A stretch of 64,000 nucleotides of DNA from Thuidium tamariscinum (GCA_947034885.2 OX344749.2:25249501-25313500), one strand, 5' to 3'; counted from the first letter of the stretch, positions 23,046 through 37,016 are shown. Made by a program: numbers and translations. The notes: a model not told the origin generated them from the letters alone.

Positions 23046-23892
23046 GATTTGATGTAGTCAAGTGACTATCATGTCACATTATAACATTTAATTAATATTT
23101 TAATATTTTTTAAAACTTTTTTAGAATTTATTTTCAATTTTTGAATAATTTTAAAATAGTTTTCCAAATTATTTTTTAATCTGATCCATAGTGATTGGTT
23201 CACAACATGAGGAACGGACTTGAAACAGTCTTTTAATGTCCCCAAAACTCCTCTTGTGCTGTGCTCTTGAAGGGCACAGGAAACTAAACTTGGGGGGCTC
23301 CTCTAAATCCTATAAGAGCATTGCTATTAAGGTAGGTACACCCAAAATGGCACTTGACTTAAAGGTGCCATCTACAATGTGCATACATTTCCAAAATCAG
23401 TCATGTACCCAAACTGTAGATGGCACTTTCAGAATCAAACTTTGACTGTTAATAACTTTTGCATACGGGATCCAAATGCTCTCTTCTTTGGTGTGTTGGA
23501 ACGTGCTTACACTCGCCAACAAGACTGTATAAAAATTTGAACAGCATGATAACAGGACCTAGGCACAATAAGAATAAGTGGTGCTTTTGGATGTACCCAA
23601 CTACCCACCTTACTGGTCAGTATATTGGTCTGGGAATCTCAGTAGGTTTACTCACTCAAAAAATGGTTTGGCATGCCATCTTCCCATGTTATTGTTCTCT
23701 ATCATGAATAACACTGCCAAAAAACACATGATATATTGATATGGTGTGGAAGAGTGGCGGCAACAACAAAGTGAACATTTGGATTTGTTGTGAAATAGTG
23801 GCAATGTTCTAAGCCTTACCTACTAAGAGAACAATTCTTTTTCACTTATTTTTTTAATATTTTTCATTTTTTCATTTATTTTTAAAAACAAG
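23046..23892. other. Intergenic DNA
   Basis: Two plus-strand frames (23236-23445, 23459-23707) show no known domain and no good exon context. I do not call them genes. Confidence 0.45.
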
Positions 23893-24056
23893 TACTAGAA
23901 GAAATCTGCGTTTGCCTCAACAAAATCTACTTGATGTGTTTATTGAGGCAAATGCAAAAAGTGCATTGAAGAACGCAAAAAAACACAGATTTTGCATTTG
24001 CCTCAACAAACACATCAAGTAGATTTTGTTGAGGCAAACGCAAATTTCTTCTAGTG
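23893..24056. mobile_element. CACTA-type foldback MITE (164 bp)
   Basis: Inverted arms begin (C/T)ACTAGAAGAAAT and are flanked by AAG at 23890-23892 and 24057-24059, the 3-bp duplication expected for CACTA elements. The arms share TTTGCCTCAACAAAATCTAC. The first base of the left terminus is T instead of C. Confidence 0.82.
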
Positions 24057-24265
24057 AAGTGTGGTGAAGAACACACTACAAGGGTTTCCACCACTACAAG
24101 GTTTTCCATATGGAAGAGGGGATTCTTTCATGCTATGTAAATCACTTGTCACTACTAAATTTTGAACTTGCAACTGCCACACCATTCAGTTTGAATACCT
24201 CTCCACCATCATATGATAGTTTAGGGTTCTTTTCACTTTGAAGGAGCCACCATGGTATCATAGAT

Positions 24266-24672
24266 GAAGTGCATGTATCCATATATCACTACCATTGTAG
24301 CCTTGTGCCATTGACCCATGACTCAAAAGTCCATAATTTTCACATTGTAGGTCCAAATGTTACAATCAAAGTTTGTGCATCCCTCTTTCTAGAGAGCTTT
24401 CAAACCATACCAAAGAATGCATCTAAGTAATGCACGGTCCAAATGATCTATCATTTAGGATAAACTAAGATCCAAAAATAATTCAAAAATCCATACCTTT
24501 CATATTGAAGTGCATGTATCCATATATTACTACTATTGTACTATTGTAGCCCTAAGTTGTTGGCCCATGACTCAAAAGTCCTTAATTTTCACATTGCATG
24601 TTGGTCCAAATGCCACAAAACAAAATTTGTATACTTCTCTTCATATAGAGTTCCTTCAATACTACAAATGTG
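24266..24672 (+). repeat. Two-unit tandem duplication, period 241 bp
   Basis: GAAGTGCATGTATCCATATA occurs at 24266 and 24507, each followed by CCCATGACTCAAAAGTCC and TTTTCACATTG. The units are diverged, so the duplication is old. Confidence 0.7.
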
Positions 24673-27600
24673 ATGGAAGGACTTACAACTCTAAAGAGCT
24701 CATCACAACACAGGGATGCTAGTATGTGAAAGTGTGAGCATGAACCTATGAGCCTGTAGGCCTCCATTTTTTTCCATTTAGAATTTGTAAACTTGTTGGG
24801 GCCCTATGACCATGGAATTAAATGTAAGGATCTACAATCCAAATGAACAACAAATGAATATGCCACTATACAATTTCATACCAAAAAATTGAACCAATAT
24901 ATTTCTTTAAATTGAGATATAGTCTATATAGATAGTGTATGTAAGCTACCACATAATGAAAATAGGTGAAGTCATTTAAAATGTCTCACTATAGAGCACA
25001 TAAATGTTAAACTACAATACATTGTAATACCATGGTAGGAGTGACATTTATGAAGTTTAAAATAGGACAAGAAACAAGAGTAGACTATGAAGGCCAAATC
25101 TAAATCTATTGAAAAGTAAAGGGTCTAAACATTACAAGCATTAAATCATAAACAATGCTTTCGAATAATTAAGTGATCAATGTAATCTTCATCATTGACC
25201 TTCATGTAAATTTAAATGACAAAGTGGTCCACCTATTTTGTTTATTTTTATAAATATTCTTTTAAATAAAAATAGAATATCTTGGACACTAAATATTTGA
25301 AATATAGTAGTCATATACTATATACCAAATAAATGTATCAACCCCTATGACCTAAACAACAAGTTTTCAAGTCAATGCCCCTACTTATTGAATTATCCTA
25401 TTTCAAGTTTATCATTTCTAAAGATAAAAATCATTTTAAAAAATAGATTATATAATGAGTCCAACGGTAGTATTTCATTGAATTCCAAGTTAAACTTTGC
25501 TTTGAAGAAGTTTTTGAATTTTAGTGGTGTAGTGCAATTCAAGGTTTATACACGATTTATTGTTTAATTTGGGCATAGGTTAAATTTTTAGGCCACAACA
25601 TAGAATGTCTAACCCCTCTTTGAATTTTGTTCATAACTTTTTATTGGAGTCTTAAAATCTAAAACGGATTTTTGGAAATGAAATCTAACTTGAATTACCA
25701 ACTTTTAAATACTTGTAAGTTTTCTAAAAGAAGTTATTCTACTATGCCAAAATGAGGTCTGAAGTTCTATACTAAACACAATTCCTATGTTTTGACGATG
25801 AGCAAAGTGAAGCTCTCATCTTCAAATTTTCTCAAATGTTAATGAAGTAATTTTCTTCATTTTTCCATCAAAATATTCTTGATGGTAGGTGGTTAAATGA
25901 TAGTTGATAACTAATTCAACAAAGTGTTGTTGGATTTTTTAAAATTATGGTAAACCCTCAATAAACTTATTTGTAGATTTGGCTACTTGATCCTAGAATT
26001 AGAAAAAACAAAATGGTACTTTTTTTGGACTTAATCCAAGTTGAAATTGATATTTGAGTACAATATTAGCATGGTGGCAAGCAAACAAAGTTCCTTGTCT
26101 TGTTGTTTATTCACAATGAATCCAAATCAAAGGACATGAGCTACAATCATGCATTAGTGATTCTTATAGATAAGTTCCAACTCATTAGCTTGTCCAATGT
26201 ATACAACATTATATCTTCTTTTTTTCAAGCAATAACAACGATGGTGATAAAATTGAAATGGAATATATCTATAATAGTGTATTCTCAAGGTAAAGGGTAA
26301 GAAAAGGTCTATAATTTGTTTAAAATGCTCATGAATGAACTTTGGAGTAAAGTCAATCTCGTATAACGAATGCAACAAGGCGACAACTTTTAAAATTGAT
26401 TTGTTATGTTTGATCATGTGAAGAGGGTGAAATCATGGACAACTATCATGTGAGACATTTATAACTACCTATTCCAAATCATAACAATTGCCATCTATGA
26501 TATAAGTAGAGTGATGGTATTGAATGCCAATTCATTTTTGGTATAGTCTAAATAAGGTCATGTAGAAAGTGGGGTGTCAAATCCAATGTATAAGGAACTC
26601 ATTTGTAATAATGCTCAAGTCAACTTTACTTCAATTCACATTGTGTATAGGTCAAAGGATCCATGTGTTCGAATGGGTAATTGTAAAAGAGCTTGTTTGT
26701 TCCATTAATTAACAAATATGGATAAGGATGTAGAAAAGCTAATTGCCAAAGAATTGTAGAACTAGCATATTCAACTTTGTAGGCAACACTCATTAGAGGG
26801 GATTTGAGGCCTTCAAAGGGCCGTTTTGGGGTTGTTCCCCGAAACTTTTTCCGTAACTGCTGGCTGTTGTTCGGCCACCATTTACCCAAATAAATAAATA
26901 AATAAATTTTTGGTCCTTAAATATTTTTTTTAAATCCAATTTTATTTATTTAAAAAATTATTATTACATGGCACTGTCTTGACTACGTAGGATTCTTGTT
27001 CATGCAATAGAAATTACATTCCTGCAATCCGGGAACCCGCAGTCTTCCAATGGCCTCAGTAATCCTCTAATGGAATGATGCAATATTGATATCTTAAGTA
27101 GACAAGATGTATATAGTTTGAAATCAAAATTTGGTAGTATTCCCATAGAGTTGCATTATAATCAACAATTTTGTAAACTAAATGATTTGTTTGCATTTTG
27201 AGATTTTTGATACTGTCAATAGAATAGATTTATGGAAACAATATTACTTTTATAGTCATGTTTTTTTGTTCCTTCCTTTACACCTTAAGTTGCAATCTAT
27301 TTGAATAATGACTTCATTCATGATCATCTTTGCAAAAATTGATAATAAAAGAACTAGTTAGTCTACATTTCAATATACAATCTAAGAAAAAAATTTCACA
27401 ATAGATTAATACAAGCTTCTTAAAAACTTGGGTTTGCCTTATTAATTGCCATGTGTAATGACTGGGTTCAAGCCTTCATGTACATAAGCAACTATAGGGC
27501 TTAACTTTGCAAAGAAATTCTTGAAAAAAGGCCTTTCTAATTAAATAGGATATAAAACTCTTTAAATTATAATGGCATTTGGAGATTAAAAAAATTTGCA

Positions 27601-27768
27601 AATGCACTCAATGAGATGCTTCAAATGGAGTACATTTGTACTTAAATTCTGCACTTGGAAGGGAAAGAAGTATTTGGGTTTCTAAGAGTGATTCTCATCA
27701 CCCCAATAAAGTTAACTTCTTTCATCCTCAGGTTCAAATTGGGTTGGCAATTGCTATAATGCACCTCG
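24673..27768. other. AT-rich intergenic DNA
   Basis: About 3.1 kb with no recognisable gene, RNA or complete transposon. A short AAATA run lies at about 26886-26907. Confidence 0.5.
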
Positions 27769-28902
27769 CAGTGTTCCCTAAAGTGGCTAAATTTCGCTCC
27801 GGTTCTACCAAGTTTTTTGATGTGCTAAATGTACATTCTGGAATTTTGTGAAAAAACAAAAATTTGAGCATTTTTTCAAACAAGACGAAGACAAAGATGC
27901 AAAATTGTCTATTCATCTACTGGAAACTAGCATTCATCCACTCCAACAACGAGTTAGGGTTAGCAATTTTTTTACTTGCGCCGCTGGATCTTCGCCACGT
28001 GGCGACATCCGCTCCGTTGGTGTCGCAGCCGCTTCCTCCCTCGCCTGTCCCGTTTTAGCCTGTCTGTTTTCACCTGCAGCGACCTGTCCAGTCAGGCGTT
28101 AGCAAGGTGATTAACAGCGGCTAATAGGGTTTAGGGCTTTGGGTGCTTCTGCTTTGGTGCTTCTGCTTTGAGTTCCTGCATTAATTGGATCTTTGCGCGC
28201 ATTGAATGCGTTTCTTCTGATTCCTCCTTCGGTCCTTCCTTGAGTGAATGAGTGCGTTTGAATGAGCGTCGCCAAATTTTGAACCTGCGAGAGTGGGCGT
28301 CTGGGCGAGTGGAAGACTGGGCGCCAGCGCGCCAATTCCTTGCTGAAGTGAAGATTTGAGAGACATTTCTTGGAAATCTGAATTGCCTCCTGCGCATTCA
28401 CTCCAATGGGGAAATGGAGGCTGTGCATTGTGCAAGTGTGAATCACTGCATTGCGTAGATCGTAAGCGCCGCAGGGCGCAGAGTCGCAGAGAAACCAGCG
28501 CAGGATTGTCAGGTTTTTTTCTTGCATGAAGCCGTTTGAGAACTTCATGTGTGCAATTGTGCATCGCATTAGTATTTTAAGAGAGGCTTGGCATTTGGCG
28601 CCTTGCATCTTGCGATTCTTCAGCACCACAATACGAGACCTTTGCGATTTAGGGAGCTCTCTCAGTCTCTCACTTCTTTGCTTTTCCTGTGCTTACAACT
28701 TCTTGATTGTTCTGCAATTCATGACGATCTTGTTGTTGTTAAGGTTTGCTTTATTGAGGTCTTGAGCTTCTCCTGCTGCAGTGTTGTTTTGGCTTCGAAT
28801 TTTGCTTTGTTGCATTGGATTTTGCCGTGGGGGTGGCTGGTGGCTGGGTGGTTGGTTGGAGTGGGTGACTGGGTGCAGATCTACAGGAGAACACAACCAG
28901 CG
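27769..28902 (+). promoter_or_regulatory. 5' region of the hAT gene, candidate element start
   Basis: GC rises abruptly from about 27.95 kb. CAGTGTTCCC at 27769 resembles a hAT left terminus, but no matching right end or 8-bp duplication could be paired, so the boundary is tentative. The stretch contains a G-box core (CCACGTGG) at about 28006 and leads into the transposase ATG at 28903; it is read here as promoter and leader. The frame is open upstream to 28588 but lacks protein-like features there. Confidence 0.35.
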
Positions 28903-31900
28903 ATGGCGCCGAGGTTGAAATTACCTGACAACTTCCGCGTCAGGACCTTCGGTTCTTCACGCAATTCTCATGGTCGGGGGAAGTATTTGCCGGCGCCCAC
29001 TGGAAGCGTGATTTGCATTTCCGAGACACGTTTGTCCGATTCTTTACCTGTACCATTGCCCCGTTTTCCATCGCTCTCGGAAGCAACGGTCGTGTCTGCG
29101 GAGCTTCCAGATCCTACACCTGAGGTTGATGTCGAGAAGCTTTGCAATTCATCGAAGGCACGCAAGCGCAGAAAAGTTGCCCCGAGCACCGTCACCAGAA
29201 GATGGCAGGAAGTCTGGGCCTGTAAATTCACCTGGGCGGAGGGCGAGTTTGATGCTGCTGGTAATCTGACTGGAGTTGTGTGCAAGACTTGCACAAGCGT
29301 GAGTGGCCGCAAGAAGATCATTGTGCCAAAGGGTGACAACCTGGAGAAGCACGAAGGAAAACGCGCTTGCAAATTTGATGGTGAGCCTTTCAAGCATTTG
29401 AAGAAAGGCGACACATACACGAAGCGGAACTGCAAACATCTTCAACTGCAGAAGGTGTGGGCGGGGCGACATCTGGCTGGGACTGTGGCAGAGCAGCTCA
29501 TCGCTGGCTTGGATGCAGAAGCAAGCCGCAAGGGAGTACAGTTCTCAACCTTGTTCCAAGTCCTCAATTCTGGTCGTCCCATGTGCGATTACGAACGAGA
29601 ACAGTATCTGCTAAGGCACCTTAAGGTGAAGAATGTTCCTAAAAAGCATTGGTCCGAAACTTCAGGCTGGGAGATGAGTGAACATCTTCATAGTGTTGTT
29701 ATGGCTGCTCTAAAACTTGTGGTGCAGTCTGCTCGGTTTGTGTCCATTAGTGCTGATGAGGTGACGGCTGTAGATAACACCTCATGGATTGGGGTTCATG
29801 TTTATGCTGTAGAATCATGGGAGAGAACCCCTCACCTGCTTCATCTTTCTTGCGTTTCTGACTGTGGGACTGCAGATCATCTAACAGATGTTATCATGCA
29901 TGCCTTACTTGGAGAAGGTGGCCTTAGCCGTGAGCACATTGCAAATAAACTTGTCTCTTTCGGGGCAGATGGAGTTAGTACATTTCAGGGTCCTAGAACT
30001 GGGGTTACTACCCAGATCAAGGAGAAATGGGCTCCATTTTGCCTTGGAGCGAGCTGTGCCAGTCATCGCATCAACTTGGTGGTTGAAACTATATCGAAGT
30101 ATCCTCTTGTCTCTCAGCTGGAAGCTTTCTGTCAGTCTCTGTATTCGTATTTTTGTCGTAGCCACAAGCGGCATTCTGAGTTACAGAAGCTGGCTGATCT
30201 CATGGAAACTAAGGGTCTGAAGATGTTGAGAAATGTTGAGACCCGATGGATCTCAATGCGGAGCCCTGCTCAGCGAATCATGTCGGAGTACAGAGTTCTT
30301 CTGTTGAAGATGGGCCTTGATATGTCGGCAAAAGCCAATGCTGCAGCGGGCAGTAACTTTGACTACTTCTCTGATGTAGAGGTCCTCTTGTCTCTGGCCT
30401 GCTTCATCCCACTCTTGAACGTCGTTCACTGCCTTATTAAGCTTTTACAATCACGTGACATCTTCATCTGCGATTTCTTGCAATCGGTGAAGGTTTGCCA
30501 GGCCGACTTGGCCAGGATGTTCATAGATCAGGCTACGGCATTCACAACGCCTGAGTTTGGTCGTTACCAGGAGCTCATCTCATTGTCTTGCTCCGAAATT
30601 CCTTTGGAGTGGAGGGTGATGCCTGAATAGGCTGGTCCTGCATACCTGCTCTTCAACTTTGGGGGTAGCAGCGTCTATGCACGATGTCACTGCAAAGTCA
30701 CGGGAGAGCAGTTCTTTGTAACCGAGGAAAACTTCTTGCTCACCCAGAGTAACGTGAAGCGGCAATTTGCAGGTATGGAAAATCACTTCCCTTCTCAATT
30801 TTCTTTTTGAACTTTCAATATTTTTTCTGAATTTGGCAGTTCCATTTGTTAATCTTGGGCTTGATTTCTAATCCTCCCAATTTTTTTTGTTAATCTTAGA
30901 CTTGTTTTTCAATCTTCCCATTTTTTTTTAATCTTCTAATTTTCATTGTTACTGTTATGTTCTTTTTTAATCTTCCCATTTTTTTTTAATCTTATAGTTT
31001 TGATTGTTAATGTTATGTTCTTTCTTAATCTTCCCATTTTTTTTGTTAGTCTTCTAGTTTTCTATGTTGATGTCTTCTTTTGATTCATCTTAATCTTCCA
31101 ATTATTTCCTTGAGCTTCCAATTGTTTGTCCTAATCTTGTACTTGTTTTTTATTGCTCTCTTTGTTAATCTTAGACTTTCAATTTGATCTTTGAGTTTCT
31201 GTTGGATGATTTGGATCATTAGGTCAGGCCGACTTCTGTTCTAATTTGTGCAAGGTAAGTTTGATTTTTTTTGGGCTTTGCCTTCTGTGCTCGTTTTTAA
31301 GGTAAACGCTGCTTCTGCTGAAATGTTTAGGAAGTTCAGGTAACTCTGCTGAATCGGCCATGCACTTTGTTTGGCTTTTTCTCTTGCTTAATTAGTCTGG
31401 TTGTTTATGAAGGATTCAGGCTTGTTTGCCTGAACTGTGCTTCCATGTAATCAGCTTTGCTTTTTGTAATCAGTATAGTTAGGCTCTTCAGCTTTCTTAT
31501 ATTGTCAAGGTTTTAACTTCTTAGTTATGGTTTTTGAGTGGTCTAATTTCAGTATCTCCGATTTGGCAGAAATTGCGCAGTCATTGTCGGATGAGCTCGA
31601 TAGGCGCTTCCCGCAGCAGGACTTGCTTGACGCGTTTGGCATCATCTATCCGCAATACTGGAAGCAGCCAGGGGCAGATGAGAGTTTTGCCCATCATTTA
31701 GCTGTTTTGAAACGATTTTATTCTCACCCTAGAGTGCTGAATGCAGGCAAGTCGCTCCAAGAAGGATTGTACACTGCCCCTGAAATGTTGTCTGGTTCCA
31801 ACCTTGACAATCAGCAAGGGTTGTTCAAGACGACTATGAAGTCGAATTGTGACGCAGCTTGCTCATCAACTTCTGATGTGAATCCTGTAATTCTCCTGTG

Positions 31901-32093
31901 GAGGAACTTGTTCCAATCACGGCACTTGCAAAAGCTTATCTCGGAGTACTTTAAGCTGGCCGAAATTGGCTGCTGTCTGGTGCTTGGCTCGGTGGAGGAC
32001 GAACGGTGCTTCTCTACGCTCAAATTTCTTAAGTCCTGTCAGAGGAACAGGCTTGGCAAACACTTGCCTTTAGTTGTTCGGATGTTTGGATAG
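28903..32093 (+). pseudogene. hAT-family transposase, two exons with one internal stop
   Basis: Exon 1 is 28903-30772 and exon 2 is 31570-32093. The intron (GT at 30773, AG at 31568-31569) joins G to AA in phase to give Glu. Start chosen at MAPRLK because the upstream open stretch looks like leader. Domains in order: BED zinc finger at residues about 100-155 (VCKTC with the H and C of KHEGKRAC); RNase-H-like core with acidic sites in SADEVT and FGADGV; the CASHRIN insertion signature; TRWISM; and in exon 2 the hAT dimerisation region with EYFKLAEIG and DERCFSTLKFL. A TAG at 30628-30630 interrupts exon 1 near residue 576, with protein-like sequence resuming at once; CAG to TAG would explain it. 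Otherwise the roughly 797-residue reading is intact, so inactivation seems recent or the stop is an allele or error. Confidence 0.82.
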
Positions 32094-33170
32094 AAGTACT
32101 ACACTTTAGAGAACTTCCCCTATAAGGAAGCAATTCAGTCTTGGAAGGATGCAGTGAAAGTGGGGCGACATGGAGATCTGTAATTTCAGGCTGCTTGATC
32201 AGTATCCTCCCCCATCGCCAACCCTTAGTTTTCATGAGATTAGGCTGGCTTTTTAACTCAAGATTCATTGATTTCCTTGACACCGAAGTCATTGCCTGGA
32301 TGTGTTGGTGATGCACACTTGCAAGGAGGAGTGCTTGGAGGCTTGGAGCGTTGGAGACTTGGAAGTGGCGGCAGCTTGGGGCGCTTCAACAGCATTTTGC
32401 TTACACTCTAACTTGTGAATTTAATGTTGCTTGTTTGTTTTGTGGTGTGCAGATGACTAACACTGCAGTAGGGCAGACTTGTTCTTAGAGCAAGGAGGGT
32501 TCAAATCCCTTGTTAGTGGTATATTTTAATAAAGTTAAGACACAGACTTTGTCTACAAGTTTTAGTATTCAGATCTGTATCTCTTGGTTCTCTTTGGATT
32601 TCAGTTCATGCTTTGGATGCACCAATGCAATTGCTTTGTGTTTGTGTTTGTTTATGTTTTTGTTTGTTATGTGTGTTTGTGTTTGTTATGTCCCTTAATG
32701 CTTAGTCTTGTTGTCACTTGTGCTGTGAAAATTTTTTTACTTCCATTCAGTGGCGTTAGAAAAAGAGAGCTGCAAAATGCAAACTGTTAACTAACAAGAA
32801 AGTGCATGAACAAGTTAAAATCGCATTTAATATAAAGAAAATCCTCCCAGCTCGCAAAGCCACCGAATACAGTAGATGAAATTTAGTTGTATTCATGCAC
32901 CATGTTCTTATGTATATCGCAATCTGTCTTCTACTCACAGAAAGCAAATTTATCCAAATACCCACCGTTTCTAAAAAAAATAGAAACTGCCTTTTACCAA
33001 CTTTTTGCACACTGTGAAAAGCAGCTCTCTGTCTGACAGGACAGGAGCCACATCGCGAATTCCGGAATATGTATTCCGGGATCGCTGGCACCTTGGGACT
33101 GTAATTGTAGAGTTCAACATGGTCATGCTTAATAGTGGATCTATAAAAAGATTACAATACATCAAAATTG
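32094..33170. other. 3' flank of the hAT gene
   Basis: No further gene. GTTCAAATCCC at about 32508 matches a pol III B-box, but no tRNA fold was found around it. CAGTGGCG at about 32747 is hAT-end-like but in the wrong orientation to close the element. A palindrome CCGGAATATGTATTCCGG lies near 33062-33080. Confidence 0.4.
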
Positions 33171-33366
33171 CACACACACATATATATATACATATATATA
33201 CATATATATACATATATATACATATATATACATATATATACATATATATACATATATATATGTATATATATGTATATATATACATATATATATGTATATA
33301 TATGTATATATATGTATATATATGTATATATATGTATATATATGTATATATATGTATATATATATA
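33171..33366. repeat. 10-bp AT microsatellite that switches strand
   Basis: After a short (CA)n, units CATATATATA repeat about seven times (33191-33260). The array then flips, with mixed units, to TATGTATATA repeated to about 33360. The two halves are inverted relative to each other, so the tract can form a large hairpin. Open frames rich in Tyr and Ile across it are artefacts of the repeat. Confidence 0.95.
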
Positions 33367-36300
33367 ATTTTACACAAACAAAGGTAACAATGTCAAGCCA
33401 TTCAAAAGTACACATAGGCCAAATACAAGATTATTATTGATTATTAAGCCTAGTACACCTTCTACTACCTCTATTTAGAAAAGGCGAAAGTGTGAGTATA
33501 AGAGCATGACATTTCGAACTCAATATTTTTAGTTTCGTTCAAACCAAATTGCAAGATGGAATGTGGGATCTAAGCATTTCCATGCTTTTAGGTACCAACC
33601 TAAGATCCTTGAGGTCTAGCATGTTTTTATTAATACAAATGTTATATATACCAAAATCATTAACCTTAAAGAAGTTGGGTTCAACTTATAGCCCACCAAG
33701 CCAATGTCACTTCGATGTCTATACACCTTGTCTAGGCTTTTTGACTATATATAGTGGATTAACCCTTGACCAATACATGCTAAAAAAATCCCTTTCATTT
33801 TGAATGGCAAACAAATTCATAGGAGTAGTAAGGCATCCACCAAAAATCAATGCAATCAGTGGGAAAGTACAAGGAATATTATTGCAAACATAATGTTATT
33901 TAGGTGAATTTTGTTCCTTACATAGACTTGATTAACTTAGTACGCTTTATTTGGGACTAACCCTAACTAGAAGGTTCTTAACATCATATTTTGCAATTTT
34001 TCAACTTATACTTGTTCTCATTTTAGAAGAATAAATGGGACTTCCATTTGAAAGTGTGGCATTTTCTTAAACTACAAACACCTTTATTACAACTTTTGTT
34101 GATTATGCATTTTGTAATTAGATTGTAAGATAAACATGTATATCTATATTTTCACCTTCAATTCAAATGAAGTGAAGTAAGTGCTTGCTATTGTTGTAAT
34201 CCTTAGGACATGTGAATGAACAAGAATTATTTGAAAGATATTAGCACAAATAAAGTACATACATAATACCCATGATATATTACCTTTGAAATCCCCAAAT
34301 TCTATAGCAAAATATTGTATTCAAATTTCAATATGTATTCTTTGTTGCAATGAAATAATTTTTTATTATTTATAAAATTTTCCACTCCCTATAATATCAT
34401 CATCAAATTTGTCTTCTTCTCATAATTAGAAGTGCCTTTAAATTATTTATACTTAACCTACCTTGGGACGGCCTCTCAAAATGTAATATAAATTTTAAAC
34501 ATGCAATAACATCAACTTGTCAAGCTTTTGAATCTAAAATTCACAGTCATAGGTCCTATGGTAAAAGGTCATATTTTCAAAATATAATAAATTTTAGTGA
34601 AAAAAATCAATTTTTTGATCTTTTAACCAAAAAAGTTTTAAAAATATATCAAATATTAAAATTTTGGGCTCTAGGCTTACAAAATCCCCGCTCAATGCTC
34701 TTAGGCTCACGCTTACACGCCCACATCCTAACGTCGTTGATCAAAACATACAAATATCATACCTATACAAAGTAAAAAACTCAAACTAACTTTATATCTT
34801 TATATATATATATATATATATATATTTTGTGTGTCTGTAGATACTTTCTTCATCCCAAAATGATCTTCTAGTCCTCTTTAGTTATTTTGAATCCAAAATG
34901 ATCTTTCAATTGCATGTTGTGATGTAAGAAGGACTTTGGCAATAATTTAGAGAGCAACTACAATAGTAATAAATGAAGCAAAATTAGATTGATCGAAGCC
35001 TAAGTAGAGATTTAAGTCCAATTAAATATTCAAGCTAGAACAGAGATTCAAGTTTAGAATGATCGTTTTGGGACAAAGTGGTTAGCCTACAAACACTCTA
35101 ATGTCCAATTTCTAGACAACAAATAAATTAAATTAAATTCAAGTTTCATCCTCATCAATGCTTAGATGAAAGTCATCTTAACATGGGATACTTTATTAAG
35201 TTGTTGTCCTATCTAATAATTGGATTTTGTGTTACTAAAGTATATATTTTCTAAAATTACAAATGTGAAAGTATGTCAAGTGGTTGGCTAAGCCAAAATT
35301 AGTTCAAAACTAGATTTGCAAAAATGAGATTGTAGATTTATAAGGTACAAAAATTTCAAAAAATCACCATGTAAAGTGAAACTTTTTACAAATCCATTCC
35401 AACAAATTGTACTCAAAAATTGATAATATTTTGCTTGTAATTAAATTTTGAAGGAATTTTGAAATTTCTATCTCAAAATTTATAAAAAAATATTGGTGAT
35501 AGAATTGGTGAATCTAACTATATAGATGGAATCTACAATTCAAAATTTATCTACAACTTTTATTTGTATATGATTTCCAAAATATTCTTGCAAATAGTAC
35601 TTTATGATGATTTTTTTCAAATCGTCAATTCTATAGAAGACTTTGGATGTTTAGGGTTTCAATTACTACATGCATGAAATATAATAGTTTGTACAAATGT
35701 ATTGGATCTATAATGCATCAGGGGAGATTGAAGCCAAAACAAGACTGCAAGTTCCTAGATTGCGGGGAATGAGGGTACTATGTAATGACAAGAAAATAAC
35801 GTGGCCAAGACTTGGCCGCCACATCATTTTTTTTTCACATTTCAAGATCCCTTCAAATTTTTATTTGGTAATTATTGCCTAATACAAGCCAAACATTTTT
35901 TAATTTATTTTGGAAATAGCAAGGGGAACATGCCTAAAACGGCCCTCCCTTGCCTCACATCCCCTCTACTGCTTGTTTTGTAGGTGAGACTAATTATCTA
36001 CGACCGGTAAGCTTAATAAACATACATATTCAATTGTAGAAAACTAAAGCTCTTTGTAATACATTATGTATTAAATAATCAATGAAGCACGTTAGTGGTG
36101 GATGGGTGAATAGGTCATTGTACATAATAATTCGTTCATTTGTCAATCACAACCTTTGATCTTCATAATCCAAGAGTGTAGGAAACAAGTCCAAAGGAAA
36201 GAAGGTATTGAATTGCAAATTGTAATGGCAATGGGGACAAATTACCAACGGCATAGTGCCACGTTAGTATTGAAAAGTCAACAATTGGTTATTAATTGAA

Positions 36301-37016
36301 GTTTTCAAATTAAGTTTCTAATCCGTTTTCAAAATGTATACAATGAAATTAGGATAAGTTAACCTGTAATTGTCTCAATGATTGAAGGCTCATTTTACAT
36401 TCATTTTGGTCTAGGCTATTCACCATTAAATTTTTTTTATGGGTAGCATTAAAGGTTAAATATTGGAAGCCTTTATTTTTTACTAAAAAAGGTTCATATT
36501 TGATTTTCGGGAGGTCCTCAAAGTCATATATGTATTATTACTAGAGGAGTATAGCTTGCCAATTTCATTTTCCTTGTGATTTAAAAATTTGTACTTACCC
36601 ATTTTCTTTGAAAATAGTCCCCAAAAAAATTGTAAAGTGTTTTCATGATTTTTATCATTGAAAATGAAAAGGTTTTTTTTAGGGAATTAAGTGTCCAATT
36701 TCCTAAAAAAATAAATGGGCAACTTCAAGCCTATAGAAAAAAATGAGGGTAAATGTGTTAAAAAAATGACAAACTATAATCATAGCCTTCTATGCCATTG
36801 CCAAAATGCTTCTAAAATCTCATTTCATCTATCATGCAAAGCCAATAGATACAAAAATTGCATACAAAAATTACATATTCAAAATTGTATATTCAATTTT
36901 GGCCTCTTCCAATTAAAGCCCCCCAAATTCAAGGACTAGACAACTTAAAACCTTCTTGAAAGGAAGGCCATATAACCATTTGTCCTAAAACCGGAAAAAA
37001 AACCTTGCATACAAGT
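33367..37016. other. AT-rich intergenic DNA
   Basis: No gene was recognised. A (TA)n tract lies at 34801-34826. Sequence around 36630-36665 resembles, in inverted orientation, part of the TTAA element at 60573-61376. Confidence 0.5.

Noticed and set aside
28131..28629. Minus-strand frames of 88-172 codons before the hAT gene
   Set aside because: They overlap the hAT leader in a GC-rich stretch and have no recognisable domain.
32447..32522. Possible tRNA or tRNA-derived SINE around GTTCAAATCCC
   Set aside because: The B-box-like motif is good, but no acceptor stem, D-arm or anticodon arm could be folded at the right spacing.
32747..32757. CAGTGGCG as a hAT terminus
   Set aside because: It is oriented as a left end and lies downstream of the transposase; no inverted partner or 8-bp duplication was found.
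33005..33440. Tyr/Ile-rich open frames on both strands
   Set aside because: They are produced by the 10-bp AT microsatellite, whose 10-bp period avoids stops.
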